Virus record (IMG/VR): IMGVR_UViG_3300032285_000663
Span: 1 to 31,602 of that record
Length of the DNA stretch: 31,602 bases
Direction: 5' to 3' (one strand)
Origin: a virus
The number at the start of each line of letters is the position of its first letter. The stretch's first letter is position 1. The notes beneath the pieces are model-generated. The model was not told where the DNA came from. It was given only the letters and a program-made list of their open reading frames with translations, and ran no database searches. The translations under genes and the position numbers were made by a program. Of this stretch, positions 1 through 8,033 are shown piece after piece.

Positions 1-66
1 GGTGATCGCGCGGGACCGATCTCTCTCCGCGATCAAACTCGCTATTGTATTATAAACGCACCACTA
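1..66. repeat. Left terminal non-coding region with direct and inverted repeats
   Basis: Bases 1-15 (GGTGATCGCGCGGGA) recur exactly at 31568-31582 near the other end of the window. Inside this region GATCGCG (4-10) is inverted as CGCGATC (28-34), and CCGATCTC (16-23) is the inverted complement of GAGATCGG at 31581-31588. Repeats and dyads directly upstream of terminase genes are usual for cos or pac sites, so I infer a packaging site or genome end. An assembly fork or an attachment core are alternatives. An AT-rich stretch (TATTATAA, about 47-54) could be a -10 element, but no good -35 is visible. Confidence 0.5.
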
Positions 67-279
67 ATGACAAACGCTGCACAATACGTCATGCTTAATT
101 TTGGGCATCACACACTGCGTTGGCATCTCGCTCAGATCCGCGCAAATCGCACCACTTGCGATCTGGTGGCCGCGCATTACGCCCATGATGACGACAACCC
201 TGCTCGACGCACGATTGCCAAAGGTTTGGCTGACCTTCTGAAATCGAAATCCGAATATCTTCCCGAAACTCTCCGATGA
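67..279 (+). CDS. Hypothetical protein, 70 aa, upstream of small terminase
   Basis: I do not recognise this protein. The ATG at 67 follows the terminal repeat region, and the stop overlaps the start of the small terminase gene (ATGA at 276-279), which suggests translational coupling. The N-terminal half is rich in His and Arg. The C-terminal half (NPARRTIAKGLADLLKSKSEY) looks helical. No SD is evident. The coupled position ahead of the packaging genes argues for a real gene. A role in packaging is only positional inference. Confidence 0.5.
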   Translation: MTNAAQYVMLNFGHHTLRWHLAQIRANRTTCDLVAAHYAHDDDNPARRTIAKGLADLLKSKSEYLPETLR

Positions 280-893
280 CCCAAAGCGAGTACGTCAAAC
301 ACAGCGGTCTAACCAAAGGTCGAGTCTCTCAGTTGGTTTCAAAGGGTATGCCTTTGGACTCAGCGGAGGCCGCCGACGCTTGGCGTGGGTCATCGGCTCA
401 ACGTCGCAAAGCGGCTATCGAAGCGAGCCATATTCGCTCAGAGCCTCTAGATGGACCGTATCGACCACCGGAAGCCGAAGAGAAGGTTGACCGTTCGCAG
501 GTAGCCAACGACACGCCACAAGGGGCGTATGAGCGGCAAAAGGAGATTGAACGCGCCGCTTATGGCCTAGCAGTTGAAAGCCTCAGAGCGCGATCTCTGG
601 ATGCTGGCCGCATGGTCTCGGTGCATTCCACGGCAGCCAAGAACTTGATCTCAGCGCGTCAAGACGTTCTGGACCTCGCAGAGCGTGAGCGCAAGTTAGT
701 GTCTGGCGATTGGGTCAAGAAGGCGATGCTGGACCATGACGGAGCGGTTGCTCAGTTGCTCAAGAGTATGCCGAAACAGCTTGCCGGTCGCATTGCACCG
801 CATGACCCAGAACACGCCGAGAACGAGCTAGAGCGATGGGTGCAGGATGTATGCTTGAAGACGTTACACCAGACGGACCCATGGAAATCTTGA
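276..893 (+). CDS. Terminase small subunit (Nu1-like DNA-binding protein)
   Basis: Probable small terminase subunit, which recognises the packaging site and loads the large subunit. At 205 aa it has the usual size. The N-terminus (about residues 3-40, with KGRVSQLVSKGMPLDSAEAA) reads as the helix-turn-helix and wing typical of Nu1-type subunits and excisionase-like domains. The middle (about 85-150) is charged and helical, suited to oligomerisation, and the C-terminus would contact the large subunit. It starts in an ATGA overlap with the preceding small gene and overlaps the next gene by 13 nt. Position immediately before a GpA-type large terminase supports the call. The sequence match is at domain level only. 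Confidence 0.75.
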   Translation: MTQSEYVKHSGLTKGRVSQLVSKGMPLDSAEAADAWRGSSAQRRKAAIEASHIRSEPLDGPYRPPEAEEKVDRSQVANDTPQGAYERQKEIERAAYGLAVESLRARSLDAGRMVSVHSTAAKNLISARQDVLDLAERERKLVSGDWVKKAMLDHDGAVAQLLKSMPKQLAGRIAPHDPEHAENELERWVQDVCLKTLHQTDPWKS

Positions 894-1375
894 ACTGCCA
901 GAAACCGCGAGGGTTGGAGGCTCTCCGTCAGAACAAGATCGCGCTGCGAGCCATTGAGCGTGACACCGTTCTCCGGTTCTTACCGATTGCAGACGACAAA
1001 CCATCGCGCATTGACGGGTTCATCTGGAACCAGAACACCAGCACGATTACCGGAATCTACGAGGTCAAATCTCGGAACTACGGACTGGAGAAGCTGCAAT
1101 CGACCTACAGCAACGAATGGATGATCTCATGGTCTAAGCTCCAAGCCGCTCTTGATATCACCAAGCACACAAAGCTTCCGTTTTGGGGAGTGTTGCACTT
1201 GGAGCCTGACGGTATGGTGCTGATGGTTGAGATCTTCAATGAGAACGCAACGTGGGGTTGCAACGTGCAGTTGCGTAACAAGTTATGGGATGGAGTTGAG
1301 GAACGTATGGCATTCTTGAACATGAGCGATGCCAAAGGGCACCGCATCGTGGACAATCAAACCGAGCTTTTCTGA
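881..1375 (+). CDS. Putative PD-(D/E)XK-type nuclease-like protein between terminase subunits
   Basis: 164 aa from the ATG at 881. In-frame ATGs at 851 and 836 would overlap the small terminase by 43 and 58 nt, so I chose the shortest overlap (13 nt). The segment RIDGFIWNQ...GIYEVKSRNYG contains a Glu-x-Lys pair (EVK) on a predicted strand after an Asp (DGF), the pattern of the PD-(D/E)XK nuclease core. The rest (YSNEWMISWSKLQAAL, then a hydrophobic strand LPFWGVLHL) fits the alpha/beta layout of such folds. It ends exactly where the large terminase starts (TGATG). It could assist genome end processing or resolve branched DNA during packaging. A non-enzymatic packaging accessory is also possible. 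Confidence 0.5.
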   Translation: MEILNCQKPRGLEALRQNKIALRAIERDTVLRFLPIADDKPSRIDGFIWNQNTSTITGIYEVKSRNYGLEKLQSTYSNEWMISWSKLQAALDITKHTKLPFWGVLHLEPDGMVLMVEIFNENATWGCNVQLRNKLWDGVEERMAFLNMSDAKGHRIVDNQTELF

Positions 1376-3225
1376 TGCGCGATCTTGAGCGTGAAATCCT
1401 AGAGTTCAGACGCCAGATTTACCGTCCTTCTCCATGGCAGACTGTGGTGGAATGGGCAGAGTCAAACCTCACGTTGACTCAACGGCAGACTGAGCATCCC
1501 GGCCCATTCTCAACGGCAGTGAGACCCTATTGCCGCGAGCCGCTGGAGTGCTGGAAAGATCCGTCAGTGTCTGAGGTCACGTTGTGTTGGGGATCTCAAA
1601 CCTCCAAGACGACGACGCTCATGGCCGGTCTTGCATGGGCTATCGACACCGAACCGAGTCCCGCTTTGTGGTTGATGCCAAGCGAGAATCTCGCTCGCAG
1701 CTTCAGCAAGTCTCGGTGGCTCCCAATGCTTGAAGACTGTCCCGCGCTGGTAAAGCGATTCCCTGCGGACAAAGACCAGATGACGAATCTGGAGCAGCAA
1801 TTCGACCGCTGCACGTTGACCTTTGTGGGGTCAAACTCACCGGCAAATCTAGCGTCTCGTCCCGTTAGAATCTTGGTCGCTGATGAAGTGGACAAGTTCG
1901 CAGAGGCGACAGCCAAAGAAGCCGATGCATTGGACCTCGCAGAGCAACGACTCAAAGCGTTCTCAAGCTCGAAAGCCTTCTTTACCAGCACTCCTACAAC
2001 CTCAGAGGGTCGAATCTGGCAGCGATTCTTGAGGGGCGATCAGCGACGATATTACATCCCGTGTCCGCACTGTTCCGAATACATCAAGCTGGAGTGGAGA
2101 CAAGTCACTTGGGACAACGCCAAGACCGAAGACGGACGACCTGATTGGCAAAAGATTAGGTCATCGGCTCACTACGTCTGCCAACTTTGTCAGGGAAATA
2201 TATCTGACAGCCAGAAGGTCGCTGGGTTACGCAACGGCAAGTGGATTTCTGAGAATCAAGCGAGCCTCCCTAGCGTTCGCTCTTACCACCTGTCGAGCCT
2301 TTACAGTCCTGATCGAAAATGCACTTGGGGTCATCTAGCTGTCTCATTCTTGGAAGCCAAAGCGTCCATTATGGGTTTGCAGGGGTTTATCAATGGTATG
2401 TTGGCTGAACCGTGGGAAAACCAAGAGAGTCAGCAAGAGCGAGTCGAGGTTGTTTCCGACTCCGGTCTGCCAGAAGCAAGACGCTATCTCACCGCCGACG
2501 TTCAAGCCGCTGCTCCGTTCATTTGGTGGGTCTGCCGAGAGTGGAGCAAAGGTAACTCGCGTCTTGTCGCTGCCGGTCATGCTGACGATTTTGCCGCTCT
2601 TCGACGGGTTCAGTTGCAATACAACGTGCATGATATGGACGTTGGCATTGACTCTGGTTTCAACTCTCAGGCTGTATACGATGCTTGCGCTGAGTTCTCG
2701 CAGACTTCCAACAACCCAATAACCTACCCATGCGGTCTCAGGTATCCACCAGAAGGAGGACTCCGAAAGCCAATGCTTATTGGTTGGCTCCCAATGAAAG
2801 GTCGAGAGACCGGAGCGCGATTCACCAGCAAGACAGGAGCAATCCATCCATTCGGCATCTCAACCTCAACCTCAATGCGAACCGATGCGGTCCAACCGCT
2901 GCTGGTGTTCGATACTGAGCATATGCGTGAAGTTCTCCAGCGGCTCCGTAAAGGCTCTGAATCTAATCAGTGGACTGTCTGTAGCCTGCCAGCACCGCTA
3001 GAGGCTGAAGGGGCATTTGCGGCTGATGCTGACACATACTGGAAGCATTTGGACTCCCACATTCTAAAGCCAACGGCTAACAGAGCGGGTCGAATCAAAC
3101 ATCTCTGGTTCAAGCGAAACACTCGCTGGCCCGATCACTTGCACGACTGCGAGCTTATGCAATTAACAATGGTGATGTTGTGGAATGATCTGGCATCCAG
3201 CACCGCAGAGATTTCTGGTGGTTGA
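1375..3225 (+). CDS. Terminase large subunit, GpA family
   Basis: ATPase and nuclease that pumps DNA into the prohead and cuts concatemers. At 616 aa it is typical of the lambda GpA class. The Walker A-like loop is GSQTSKTT (about residues 73-80), with Ser replacing the usual second Gly. Walker B is ILVADEVDKF (D170/E171), and a coupling motif TSTPTT follows. A zinc knuckle pairs CPHC (about 230-233) with CQLC (about 269-272), a GpA hallmark. The C-terminal nuclease region includes MDVGIDSGFNSQAVYDAC and a late acidic DCELMQ. The gene overlaps the preceding stop by one base. GpA-type enzymes usually cut at cos sites, which fits the repeats at the window ends. Confidence 0.95.
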   Translation: MRDLEREILEFRRQIYRPSPWQTVVEWAESNLTLTQRQTEHPGPFSTAVRPYCREPLECWKDPSVSEVTLCWGSQTSKTTTLMAGLAWAIDTEPSPALWLMPSENLARSFSKSRWLPMLEDCPALVKRFPADKDQMTNLEQQFDRCTLTFVGSNSPANLASRPVRILVADEVDKFAEATAKEADALDLAEQRLKAFSSSKAFFTSTPTTSEGRIWQRFLRGDQRRYYIPCPHCSEYIKLEWRQVTWDNAKTEDGRPDWQKIRSSAHYVCQLCQGNISDSQKVAGLRNGKWISENQASLPSVRSYHLSSLYSPDRKCTWGHLAVSFLEAKASIMGLQGFINGMLAEPWENQESQQERVEVVSDSGLPEARRYLTADVQAAAPFIWWVCREWSKGNSRLVAAGHADDFAALRRVQLQYNVHDMDVGIDSGFNSQAVYDACAEFSQTSNNPITYPCGLRYPPEGGLRKPMLIGWLPMKGRETGARFTSKTGAIHPFGISTSTSMRTDAVQPLLVFDTEHMREVLQRLRKGSESNQWTVCSLPAPLEAEGAFAADADTYWKHLDSHILKPTANRAGRIKHLWFKRNTRWPDHLHDCELMQLTMVMLWNDLASSTAEISGG

Positions 3226-3257
3226 CAGACTCACCGCTCTGTGGATAGTCCGCGCAA

Positions 3258-3659
3258 GTGTTCACTTACACAGTAGCGACAAAGCGAGCTTACTTGCGTA
3301 CCACCTACGCGAGCAGAGGCTCTTTGACGCTGCTGGAAGCGTTGACCTCTAAGCTTACAGTCTCGGCTAACTCGCAAGAGTCCGGTCAGATTGTCAGACA
3401 GACCTCTAGCAGTGACGTTTCTGTGGAGTTCGCTGAACCCGGTAAAGGAACAGCGACTCCAATTGATATGTTGGAAATGTGGGAATCTTTGTTGGGAGAT
3501 TACGACTACGCTGTGACGCTGTTGTCTGGCGATGGAATCACCAGCCCGACTGATCTCCAGATCTATAACAAGATGATTGGTGCAATCTTGATTGCGACCA
3601 CTCGTTACTACGGAGACTTCACTCAGTTCCGTCGAGAGCCTACCACTCGGATGTCATAA
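3258..3659 (+). CDS. Hypothetical protein, 133 aa, possible head-tail joining (gpW-position) protein
   Basis: Starts at GTG 3258, the first possible start after an in-frame TAG at 3246-3248, and its stop overlaps the portal start (TAATG at 3657-3661). The N-terminus (TKRAYLRTTYASRGSLTLLEALTS) is basic and helical, and the C-terminal half is mixed. By position between large terminase and portal it corresponds to lambda gpW, but at 133 aa it is about twice that length and I see no convincing sequence match. Real gene; function inferred only from position. Confidence 0.7.
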   Translation: MFTYTVATKRAYLRTTYASRGSLTLLEALTSKLTVSANSQESGQIVRQTSSSDVSVEFAEPGKGTATPIDMLEMWESLLGDYDYAVTLLSGDGITSPTDLQIYNKMIGAILIATTRYYGDFTQFRREPTTRMS

Positions 3660-5230
3660 TGGGAATCCTAGCAACCATCCGAGAGAAGCTCTTTGCTGCT
3701 CCTGCTAACAAGTACGAGGGGGCGAGCCAGTCTTTGCGTCGTTCGTATCTGGACACGTCTTACACGTCTGCTCGTTTTGACGTTACCAGTTCGACCCGAC
3801 AAGCCATTGTCCGAAAGTCGCGTTTTTTTGAACAGAACAACGCGATAATGAACAGGTTGGGGGATCTGTTTGAGTCATACACAGTTGGCTCTTCGTTCTC
3901 TGTTCAACCTGCTTCTAGCGATCCCGCTTGGAATCTTAAGGCTAAGAAGTGGTTTGATATCTGGTGCAGATATCCCGACATCGGAAGCCGTCAGTCGTTC
4001 TCGACGTTGATGGGTCAAGCTGCCCGTGGGTGGTTCTATGATGGTGAGTCTTTTCTTCTTTTAACCCGTGGAGAGAGCGGAAAGCCACGACTCCAGTTGA
4101 TTGAGGCTCAATCCATCGCAACTCCGGTGGGTATGGAGTCTGACCTGACCGTGTTTGACGGTATCCGGTTTGACCCGAAAACGGGACGTGCTGTTGCTTA
4201 TTTCATCGGAAGCGAGAAAACGCAGGGGAATCTGACTGACGTTCGCTCCATTCCTGCGGATTCGGTTGTACACATTTTTGAGCCTAACCGTCCTGCACAG
4301 CTTCGCGGACTCCCGTTTGTCTCTGCTGTTATCAATGACCTGCACGACCTTGACGACCTCCAGAAGCTAGAGATGGAGGCTTGCAAGCTTGGTGCTTCTG
4401 TCGCTCAGATCGTTAAGACTGTAAGTGGAGAGATCCAAGCTTCCAGTCTCCGCGCTGGCATCGGTGCAAATGTCACTCCTAACACTGCTGAAACCTATTA
4501 CGAGCAGGTTTTCGGCTCTTCTGTTAAAGTTCTTAAGAACGGTGATTCTTTTGAGCAGTTCGCCACCGAGCGTCCCGGTGTCAATATGCGGGAGTACTGG
4601 CGGCAATTGACCGAGAAGGTTTGCGCTGGTGTCGGTATTCCTTACGTTCTGGTCTATCCCGAGTCCATGCAGGGAACGGTCTATCGCGGAGCGTTAGATA
4701 TGTCCGCTGTCTGGTTCCGCTCGCGTCATCAAGTAATGGCTTCTGCTGCTCGTCGTATTTACGAATACGTTATGGAGTACGCGATCAAGAGCGATCCGAC
4801 TTTGAATGACGCTCCGTCCGACTGGTACGAGGTCTCCATCACTGCTCCGCGCTCACCCAATGTTGACGTTGGCCGCAACTCGGCGGCTCAACTTGCAGAG
4901 CTTGAAGCCGGTGTTGTGACTTACGATGAAGTCTATGGAGCGCGAGGTCTTGATTGGCGTTCTGCTCTTGAGGCTAAGGCGCAGCAAGCTTTGTTTGTGC
5001 GTCAACTCGCTGACAAATACGGAGTTGATGTCTCTGAGATTTCGGTGATTCAAAAAGAGCGTCCATCGGCTGCTGCTGCACCCGCTATTGACACGCAATA
5101 CGTTCAGCCTAACGATCCGTCTCCAGTTGCGCCATCTGAAGGAGGATCACAACCCGTTGTTGTTGATCAAACCGAAGTGACCGCCTCAGTCAAAAAGCAG
5201 CGCAAGTCTCGAGCCAAGAAAACCGAATGA
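3659..5230 (+). CDS. Portal protein, lambda GpB family
   Basis: Forms the dodecameric ring at one vertex through which DNA enters and to which the tail attaches. At 523 aa it is of normal length. It begins with the typical short helix (MGILATIREKLF), then a DTSYTSARFDVTSSTRQ segment. The conserved middle follows: GWFYDGESFLLLTR, IEAQSI, DGIRFD, VHIFEPNRPAQLRGLPFVS, then the clip and stem region around DLDDLQKLEMEACK, and later YWRQLTEKVCAGVGIPYVL. The C-terminus is a Pro/Ala/Lys-rich tail (KKQRKSRAKKTE). Its stop overlaps the next start (ATGA). The order terminase, small protein, portal, protease/capsid is that of lambda-like phages. Confidence 0.95.
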   Translation: MGILATIREKLFAAPANKYEGASQSLRRSYLDTSYTSARFDVTSSTRQAIVRKSRFFEQNNAIMNRLGDLFESYTVGSSFSVQPASSDPAWNLKAKKWFDIWCRYPDIGSRQSFSTLMGQAARGWFYDGESFLLLTRGESGKPRLQLIEAQSIATPVGMESDLTVFDGIRFDPKTGRAVAYFIGSEKTQGNLTDVRSIPADSVVHIFEPNRPAQLRGLPFVSAVINDLHDLDDLQKLEMEACKLGASVAQIVKTVSGEIQASSLRAGIGANVTPNTAETYYEQVFGSSVKVLKNGDSFEQFATERPGVNMREYWRQLTEKVCAGVGIPYVLVYPESMQGTVYRGALDMSAVWFRSRHQVMASAARRIYEYVMEYAIKSDPTLNDAPSDWYEVSITAPRSPNVDVGRNSAAQLAELEAGVVTYDEVYGARGLDWRSALEAKAQQALFVRQLADKYGVDVSEISVIQKERPSAAAAPAIDTQYVQPNDPSPVAPSEGGSQPVVVDQTEVTASVKKQRKSRAKKTE

Positions 5231-7347
5231 GCTTCACCAAGAAATCAAATTGGCTTTATTACGCTCCTGCGGCTTCCGCTGGTGAGACTGCCACCATTCA
5301 GATCTTTGACCAGATTGGCGAAGATTGGTTTGGTGGTAACGGTCTATCTGGTAAGCAGTTCTCTGACGTTCTCGCTGAAGTTGGGAATGGTCCTCTCTTG
5401 GTTGAGATCAATTCTCCCGGTGGCAACGTATGGGATGGTCTCAGTATCTATAACCAATTGCGCGGTCGCAAAGCTCCTGTGACCACCCGAGTGGTTGGCA
5501 TTGCGGCTTCGATTGCTTCCATCATTGCTCTTGCCGGTGATCGCGTCGAGATGGCTGATGCTGCTCTGATGATGATTCACGATCCGTCTGGAATGGCTTC
5601 TGGCACTTCCGAGGATATGCGGAAAATGGCTGATGCTCTGGATCAACACGCTGAAGTGCTGGTTGGAGTCTATTCCAAGAAGACCGGAAAGTCTCCTGAG
5701 TCTATCCGCGCTGCGATGAAGGCTGAAACTTGGTTCACTACCCCTGAAGCAATTGTTTTTGGTCTGTGCGATAAACCCGTGAAACAACTTGCAATGGCTG
5801 CTAAATGGCATCCGCGAGCCGTAAGCCCTAAAGCTCCACAATCGGTTCGCGATTCAATCAACAAAGGTATTCAGCAACTTGCCGATGGTTATGGTGCTGA
5901 CACCATTTCCAAAGAGCTTGTTGCTAAAGTTAAGCCGATTGCTGACGGACAGATTCCCGATGACGATCTTGTCGAAGAGATTGTTGATTGGTGGGGAGAC
6001 AACGAGTCTTTCTTAGATTATCATGAAAACTCCGCTCAAAACGTTGAAACCAATCTTTATGGCGGCCCTACTGGTCGAGATTGGTTCCGCGCTTTGTATA
6101 TTCAAACTCAACAGACGGAAGAACCGTCTGACAAGATTTCGACCGATAGCACCAACGCTAAAGGCGAGGCTGGCGTGACCAACACGCCGCAACCAACACA
6201 CAACAACACCGACACAACCATGTCTGACACTACTACTGTGGCGGCTGCGGCTCCTGCTGCTTCCGTCGATCTTGCTTCGATTATGGCTAAGCTCTCCGCT
6301 CTGGAGGCTTCCATGAAGTCTCCCGCCGCCGCCCCTGCTCCTGAGCCGGTGCGACCCGTCATTGAGAACCTCGGCAACCCGCTGCTGGAGAAGCATAAGA
6401 GCCTCCGCGCTGGTGCTGATCGCCGCAAGTTCCTGATTGAGAATCACAGCGAACTTATGCGCCAGCAGAGCATTTTTGCTCCCCAGAATGCGAATACTTT
6501 CGTTTCTGGTCTGGTTGTCGATTATCTCGCTGATGCTATCATCACTGTCGCTGCAACCAAGCTTGCGATGGTCGATGGTTTCAGCCGTTCCGTGGGTCTG
6601 GATAATCTCCGTCCCCGCGCTACGGTTCAGGTCAAAAAGTATACGACTGGCACCGCTGCTCAGACCAACCCGACGAACTGGGAAAGCAACAACGATTCGA
6701 CGTTGGCCGCTACCTCGGTGACTGTTAACCAGATCTCCAAGAACTTCAGTGTTACTCAGCAGGAGTTGAATCAGGGATTTGCTTTGGCTGACTTGGCTCA
6801 GGGTTCCGCTGATCTGTTCGCTTACGGTATCAGCGATGTCCTGACCGCGCTGATGGTTGCTGGTAACTTTGGAACCGCGACCACCATTGGCACTGCTGCC
6901 AACTTTGACACGGCGGATCTGCCTCCGATTCTGGCTATTGCTAAGAACTTCCGCAGCAAGAACTTGATTCTTGATGGTGGACATCTGGCTCGTCTCCAGT
7001 TCTCTGCGGCTGGTTCGTTCTTCCCTGACGCTCGTCTTGCTCAGTTGGCGAATGGCAAGTTTGGATTCGATCTGATTAGCGAGAATAACCGCTGGACAAG
7101 CGCGACTGCCAATACCGTTGGTTTTGTTTGTGGTCCTGACGCGATTGCCATTGCCTCCGGTTTGCCGGTTGGAATGGTTGCTGGAGAGTTCATCGAACAG
7201 CGTTCTGTGACGACCAATAACGGTCTGACCGCGCTGCTCTCTGTGTGGTATAGCCGTGCGACCCGCTCGCATATGGCTTCTTACGACATCATGTTTGGTG
7301 CGGCCGCTGCCGACACTACGCAGGGTGCTGTGCTGGTGACCGCCTAA
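5227..7347 (+). CDS. ClpP-like prohead protease fused to HK97-fold major capsid protein
   Basis: One 706-aa frame carries two functions. Residues about 1-200 are a ClpP/S14-type serine protease: VEINSPGGNVWDG, then the Ser nucleophile in GIAASIAS (Ser95), then His118 in MMIHDP. An acidic linker (about 213-331) leads to an Ala/Pro-rich delta-domain-like helix (about 332-380). The capsid domain (about 380-706) includes VSGLVVDYLADAI, an E-loop-like stretch and IGTAANFDTADLPPILAIAK. The protease would trim scaffold and capsid N-termini during prohead maturation. An ATG at 6220 (codon 332) behind an A/C-rich leader could start a separate 375-aa capsid product. The frame is intact across the junction, so this is a genuine fusion rather than a sequencing break. 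Confidence 0.9.
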   Translation: MSFTKKSNWLYYAPAASAGETATIQIFDQIGEDWFGGNGLSGKQFSDVLAEVGNGPLLVEINSPGGNVWDGLSIYNQLRGRKAPVTTRVVGIAASIASIIALAGDRVEMADAALMMIHDPSGMASGTSEDMRKMADALDQHAEVLVGVYSKKTGKSPESIRAAMKAETWFTTPEAIVFGLCDKPVKQLAMAAKWHPRAVSPKAPQSVRDSINKGIQQLADGYGADTISKELVAKVKPIADGQIPDDDLVEEIVDWWGDNESFLDYHENSAQNVETNLYGGPTGRDWFRALYIQTQQTEEPSDKISTDSTNAKGEAGVTNTPQPTHNNTDTTMSDTTTVAAAAPAASVDLASIMAKLSALEASMKSPAAAPAPEPVRPVIENLGNPLLEKHKSLRAGADRRKFLIENHSELMRQQSIFAPQNANTFVSGLVVDYLADAIITVAATKLAMVDGFSRSVGLDNLRPRATVQVKKYTTGTAAQTNPTNWESNNDSTLAATSVTVNQISKNFSVTQQELNQGFALADLAQGSADLFAYGISDVLTALMVAGNFGTATTIGTAANFDTADLPPILAIAKNFRSKNLILDGGHLARLQFSAAGSFFPDARLAQLANGKFGFDLISENNRWTSATANTVGFVCGPDAIAIASGLPVGMVAGEFIEQRSVTTNNGLTALLSVWYSRATRSHMASYDIMFGAAAADTTQGAVLVTA
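6200..6222 (+). promoter_or_regulatory. Possible internal translation start for the capsid protein
   Basis: The stretch before the ATG at 6220 (ACAACAACACCGACACAACC) is A/C-rich with no SD. It closely resembles the leaders of independent genes here, such as those before 12859 (AACACCTAACACAAC) and 15852 (ATAACACAAC). The codons after it (MSDTTTVAAAAPAAS) look like a natural N-terminus. Use of this start would give a 375-aa capsid protein without the protease. This is inference from sequence resemblance. Confidence 0.4.
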
Positions 7348-7358
7348 TCCTAAAAGAT

Positions 7359-7535
7359 ATGCGTCTCGCTACTACTATTGCAGTGGACAAGAACGGCAAG
7401 AGTAAGCTGGTTTCTGGTCCCGAGATTGATGCGTCTCTCCAGCGCGACAACTTCAACACTGCGAACGTCCCCGAAGGAGGCAAGCTTGTCCTGTTCATTC
7501 AGGGAGCCTTAGCACCGAAAGTTCGTAAAGGTTAA
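7359..7535 (+). CDS. Small hypothetical protein, 58 aa, after the capsid gene
   Basis: ATG 7359 to TAA 7533-7535, beginning MRLATTIAVDKNGKSKLV and ending basic (LAPKVRKG). It starts 12 nt after the capsid stop and is followed by a strong hairpin. The codon pattern resembles the neighbours and no other frame covers the interval. I do not recognise the family. The position suggests a capsid accessory or an assembly factor. No signal peptide or membrane segment is visible. Confidence 0.65.
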   Translation: MRLATTIAVDKNGKSKLVSGPEIDASLQRDNFNTANVPEGGKLVLFIQGALAPKVRKG

Positions 7536-7546
7536 CCGTTAAAATT

Positions 7547-7580
7547 GGGGAGGCTGCTGGAAATGTCCGGCAGTCTCCCC
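7547..7580 (+). terminator. Strong hairpin downstream of the capsid block
   Basis: The arm GGGGAGGCTGCTGG (7547-7560) pairs with CCGGCAGTCTCCCC (7567-7580) across a 6-nt loop, with only two opposed mismatches. No T-run follows (TCTAATCAG), so it is not a textbook intrinsic terminator. It may act as a partial terminator, an RNA processing site or a 3' stabiliser that sets capsid mRNA level against downstream genes. Confidence 0.5.
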
Positions 7581-7597
7581 TCTAATCAGATTTCAAA

Positions 7598-7864
7598 ATG
7601 GCTTACCAGACCGATTTAGCAACGCAGGATTCGATGGGTCATCAGGGTTTTACTCTGGTCACTGGAACATCCGCTCAGACGAGCGGTTACATTGCAATCC
7701 AGACTATCACCGCAACCGTGATTTCGTCCATTGCTGGCACTGGTATCACCGGCACTTGGAGCGGAACCACCATTCCGGCTGGTATCACCATCGTGGGTAA
7801 GATTTCCAGCTTTACGCTGACTAGTGGTTCGGTTATCGCCTACTTCGCTCGAGCCACCACCTGA
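7598..7864 (+). CDS. Small virion-associated protein, 88 aa, possible capsid decoration protein
   Basis: ATG 7598 follows the hairpin; the stop overlaps the next start (TGATG). The sequence is rich in Thr, Ser, Ile and Gly with alternating hydrophobic residues (SGYIAIQTITATVISSI...GTTIPAGITIVGKISSFTL), so it should be an all-beta protein. I recall short phage proteins ending in a similar pattern (PAG-ITI-G-ISSFTLTSG-VIAY) beside capsid genes, but their function is not firmly known. A decoration or capsid-attached role is inference from position and fold type. Confidence 0.7.
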   Translation: MAYQTDLATQDSMGHQGFTLVTGTSAQTSGYIAIQTITATVISSIAGTGITGTWSGTTIPAGITIVGKISSFTLTSGSVIAYFARATT

Positions 7865-8022
7865 TGACACTCGCGCTCTCACTGCAACTGTCCACGTCGG
7901 ATGATGCGATTGAGGTCGCATATCCTGCGATGGACCGTTGGATGTTGCAGGAGGACGGCACGTCATTCGTTCTGCAAGAGGACGGCACTTCTAAGATCAT
8001 TTTCTCACTCTCCACAGACTAA
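7864..8022 (+). CDS. Small hypothetical protein, 52 aa, with repeated LQEDGTS motif
   Basis: ATG 7864 overlaps the previous stop by one base; TAA at 8020-8022. The protein is short and holds an internal near-duplication, MLQEDGTSFVLQEDGTSKI, in its second half. A related doublet (LLQENGSLITQEN) occurs in the head-tail joining candidate at 11126. Function unknown. Tight coupling on the left and only 11 nt to the fibre gene on the right indicate a real gene of the head operon. Confidence 0.6.
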   Translation: MTLALSLQLSTSDDAIEVAYPAMDRWMLQEDGTSFVLQEDGTSKIIFSLSTD

Positions 8023-8033
8023 CTTCCTGACAT

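Noticed and set aside
836-880. Upstream starts for the nuclease-like gene at 836 or 851
   Set aside because: They would overlap the small terminase more deeply and add residues that look unrelated to the fold; the ATG at 881 gives the usual short overlap. Not excluded.
6013-7272. Long minus-strand reading frame (419 codons) opposite the capsid gene
   Set aside because: The plus strand codes for a clear HK97-type capsid protein. The antisense frame is compositional shadow with a Ser/Arg-rich, motif-free product.
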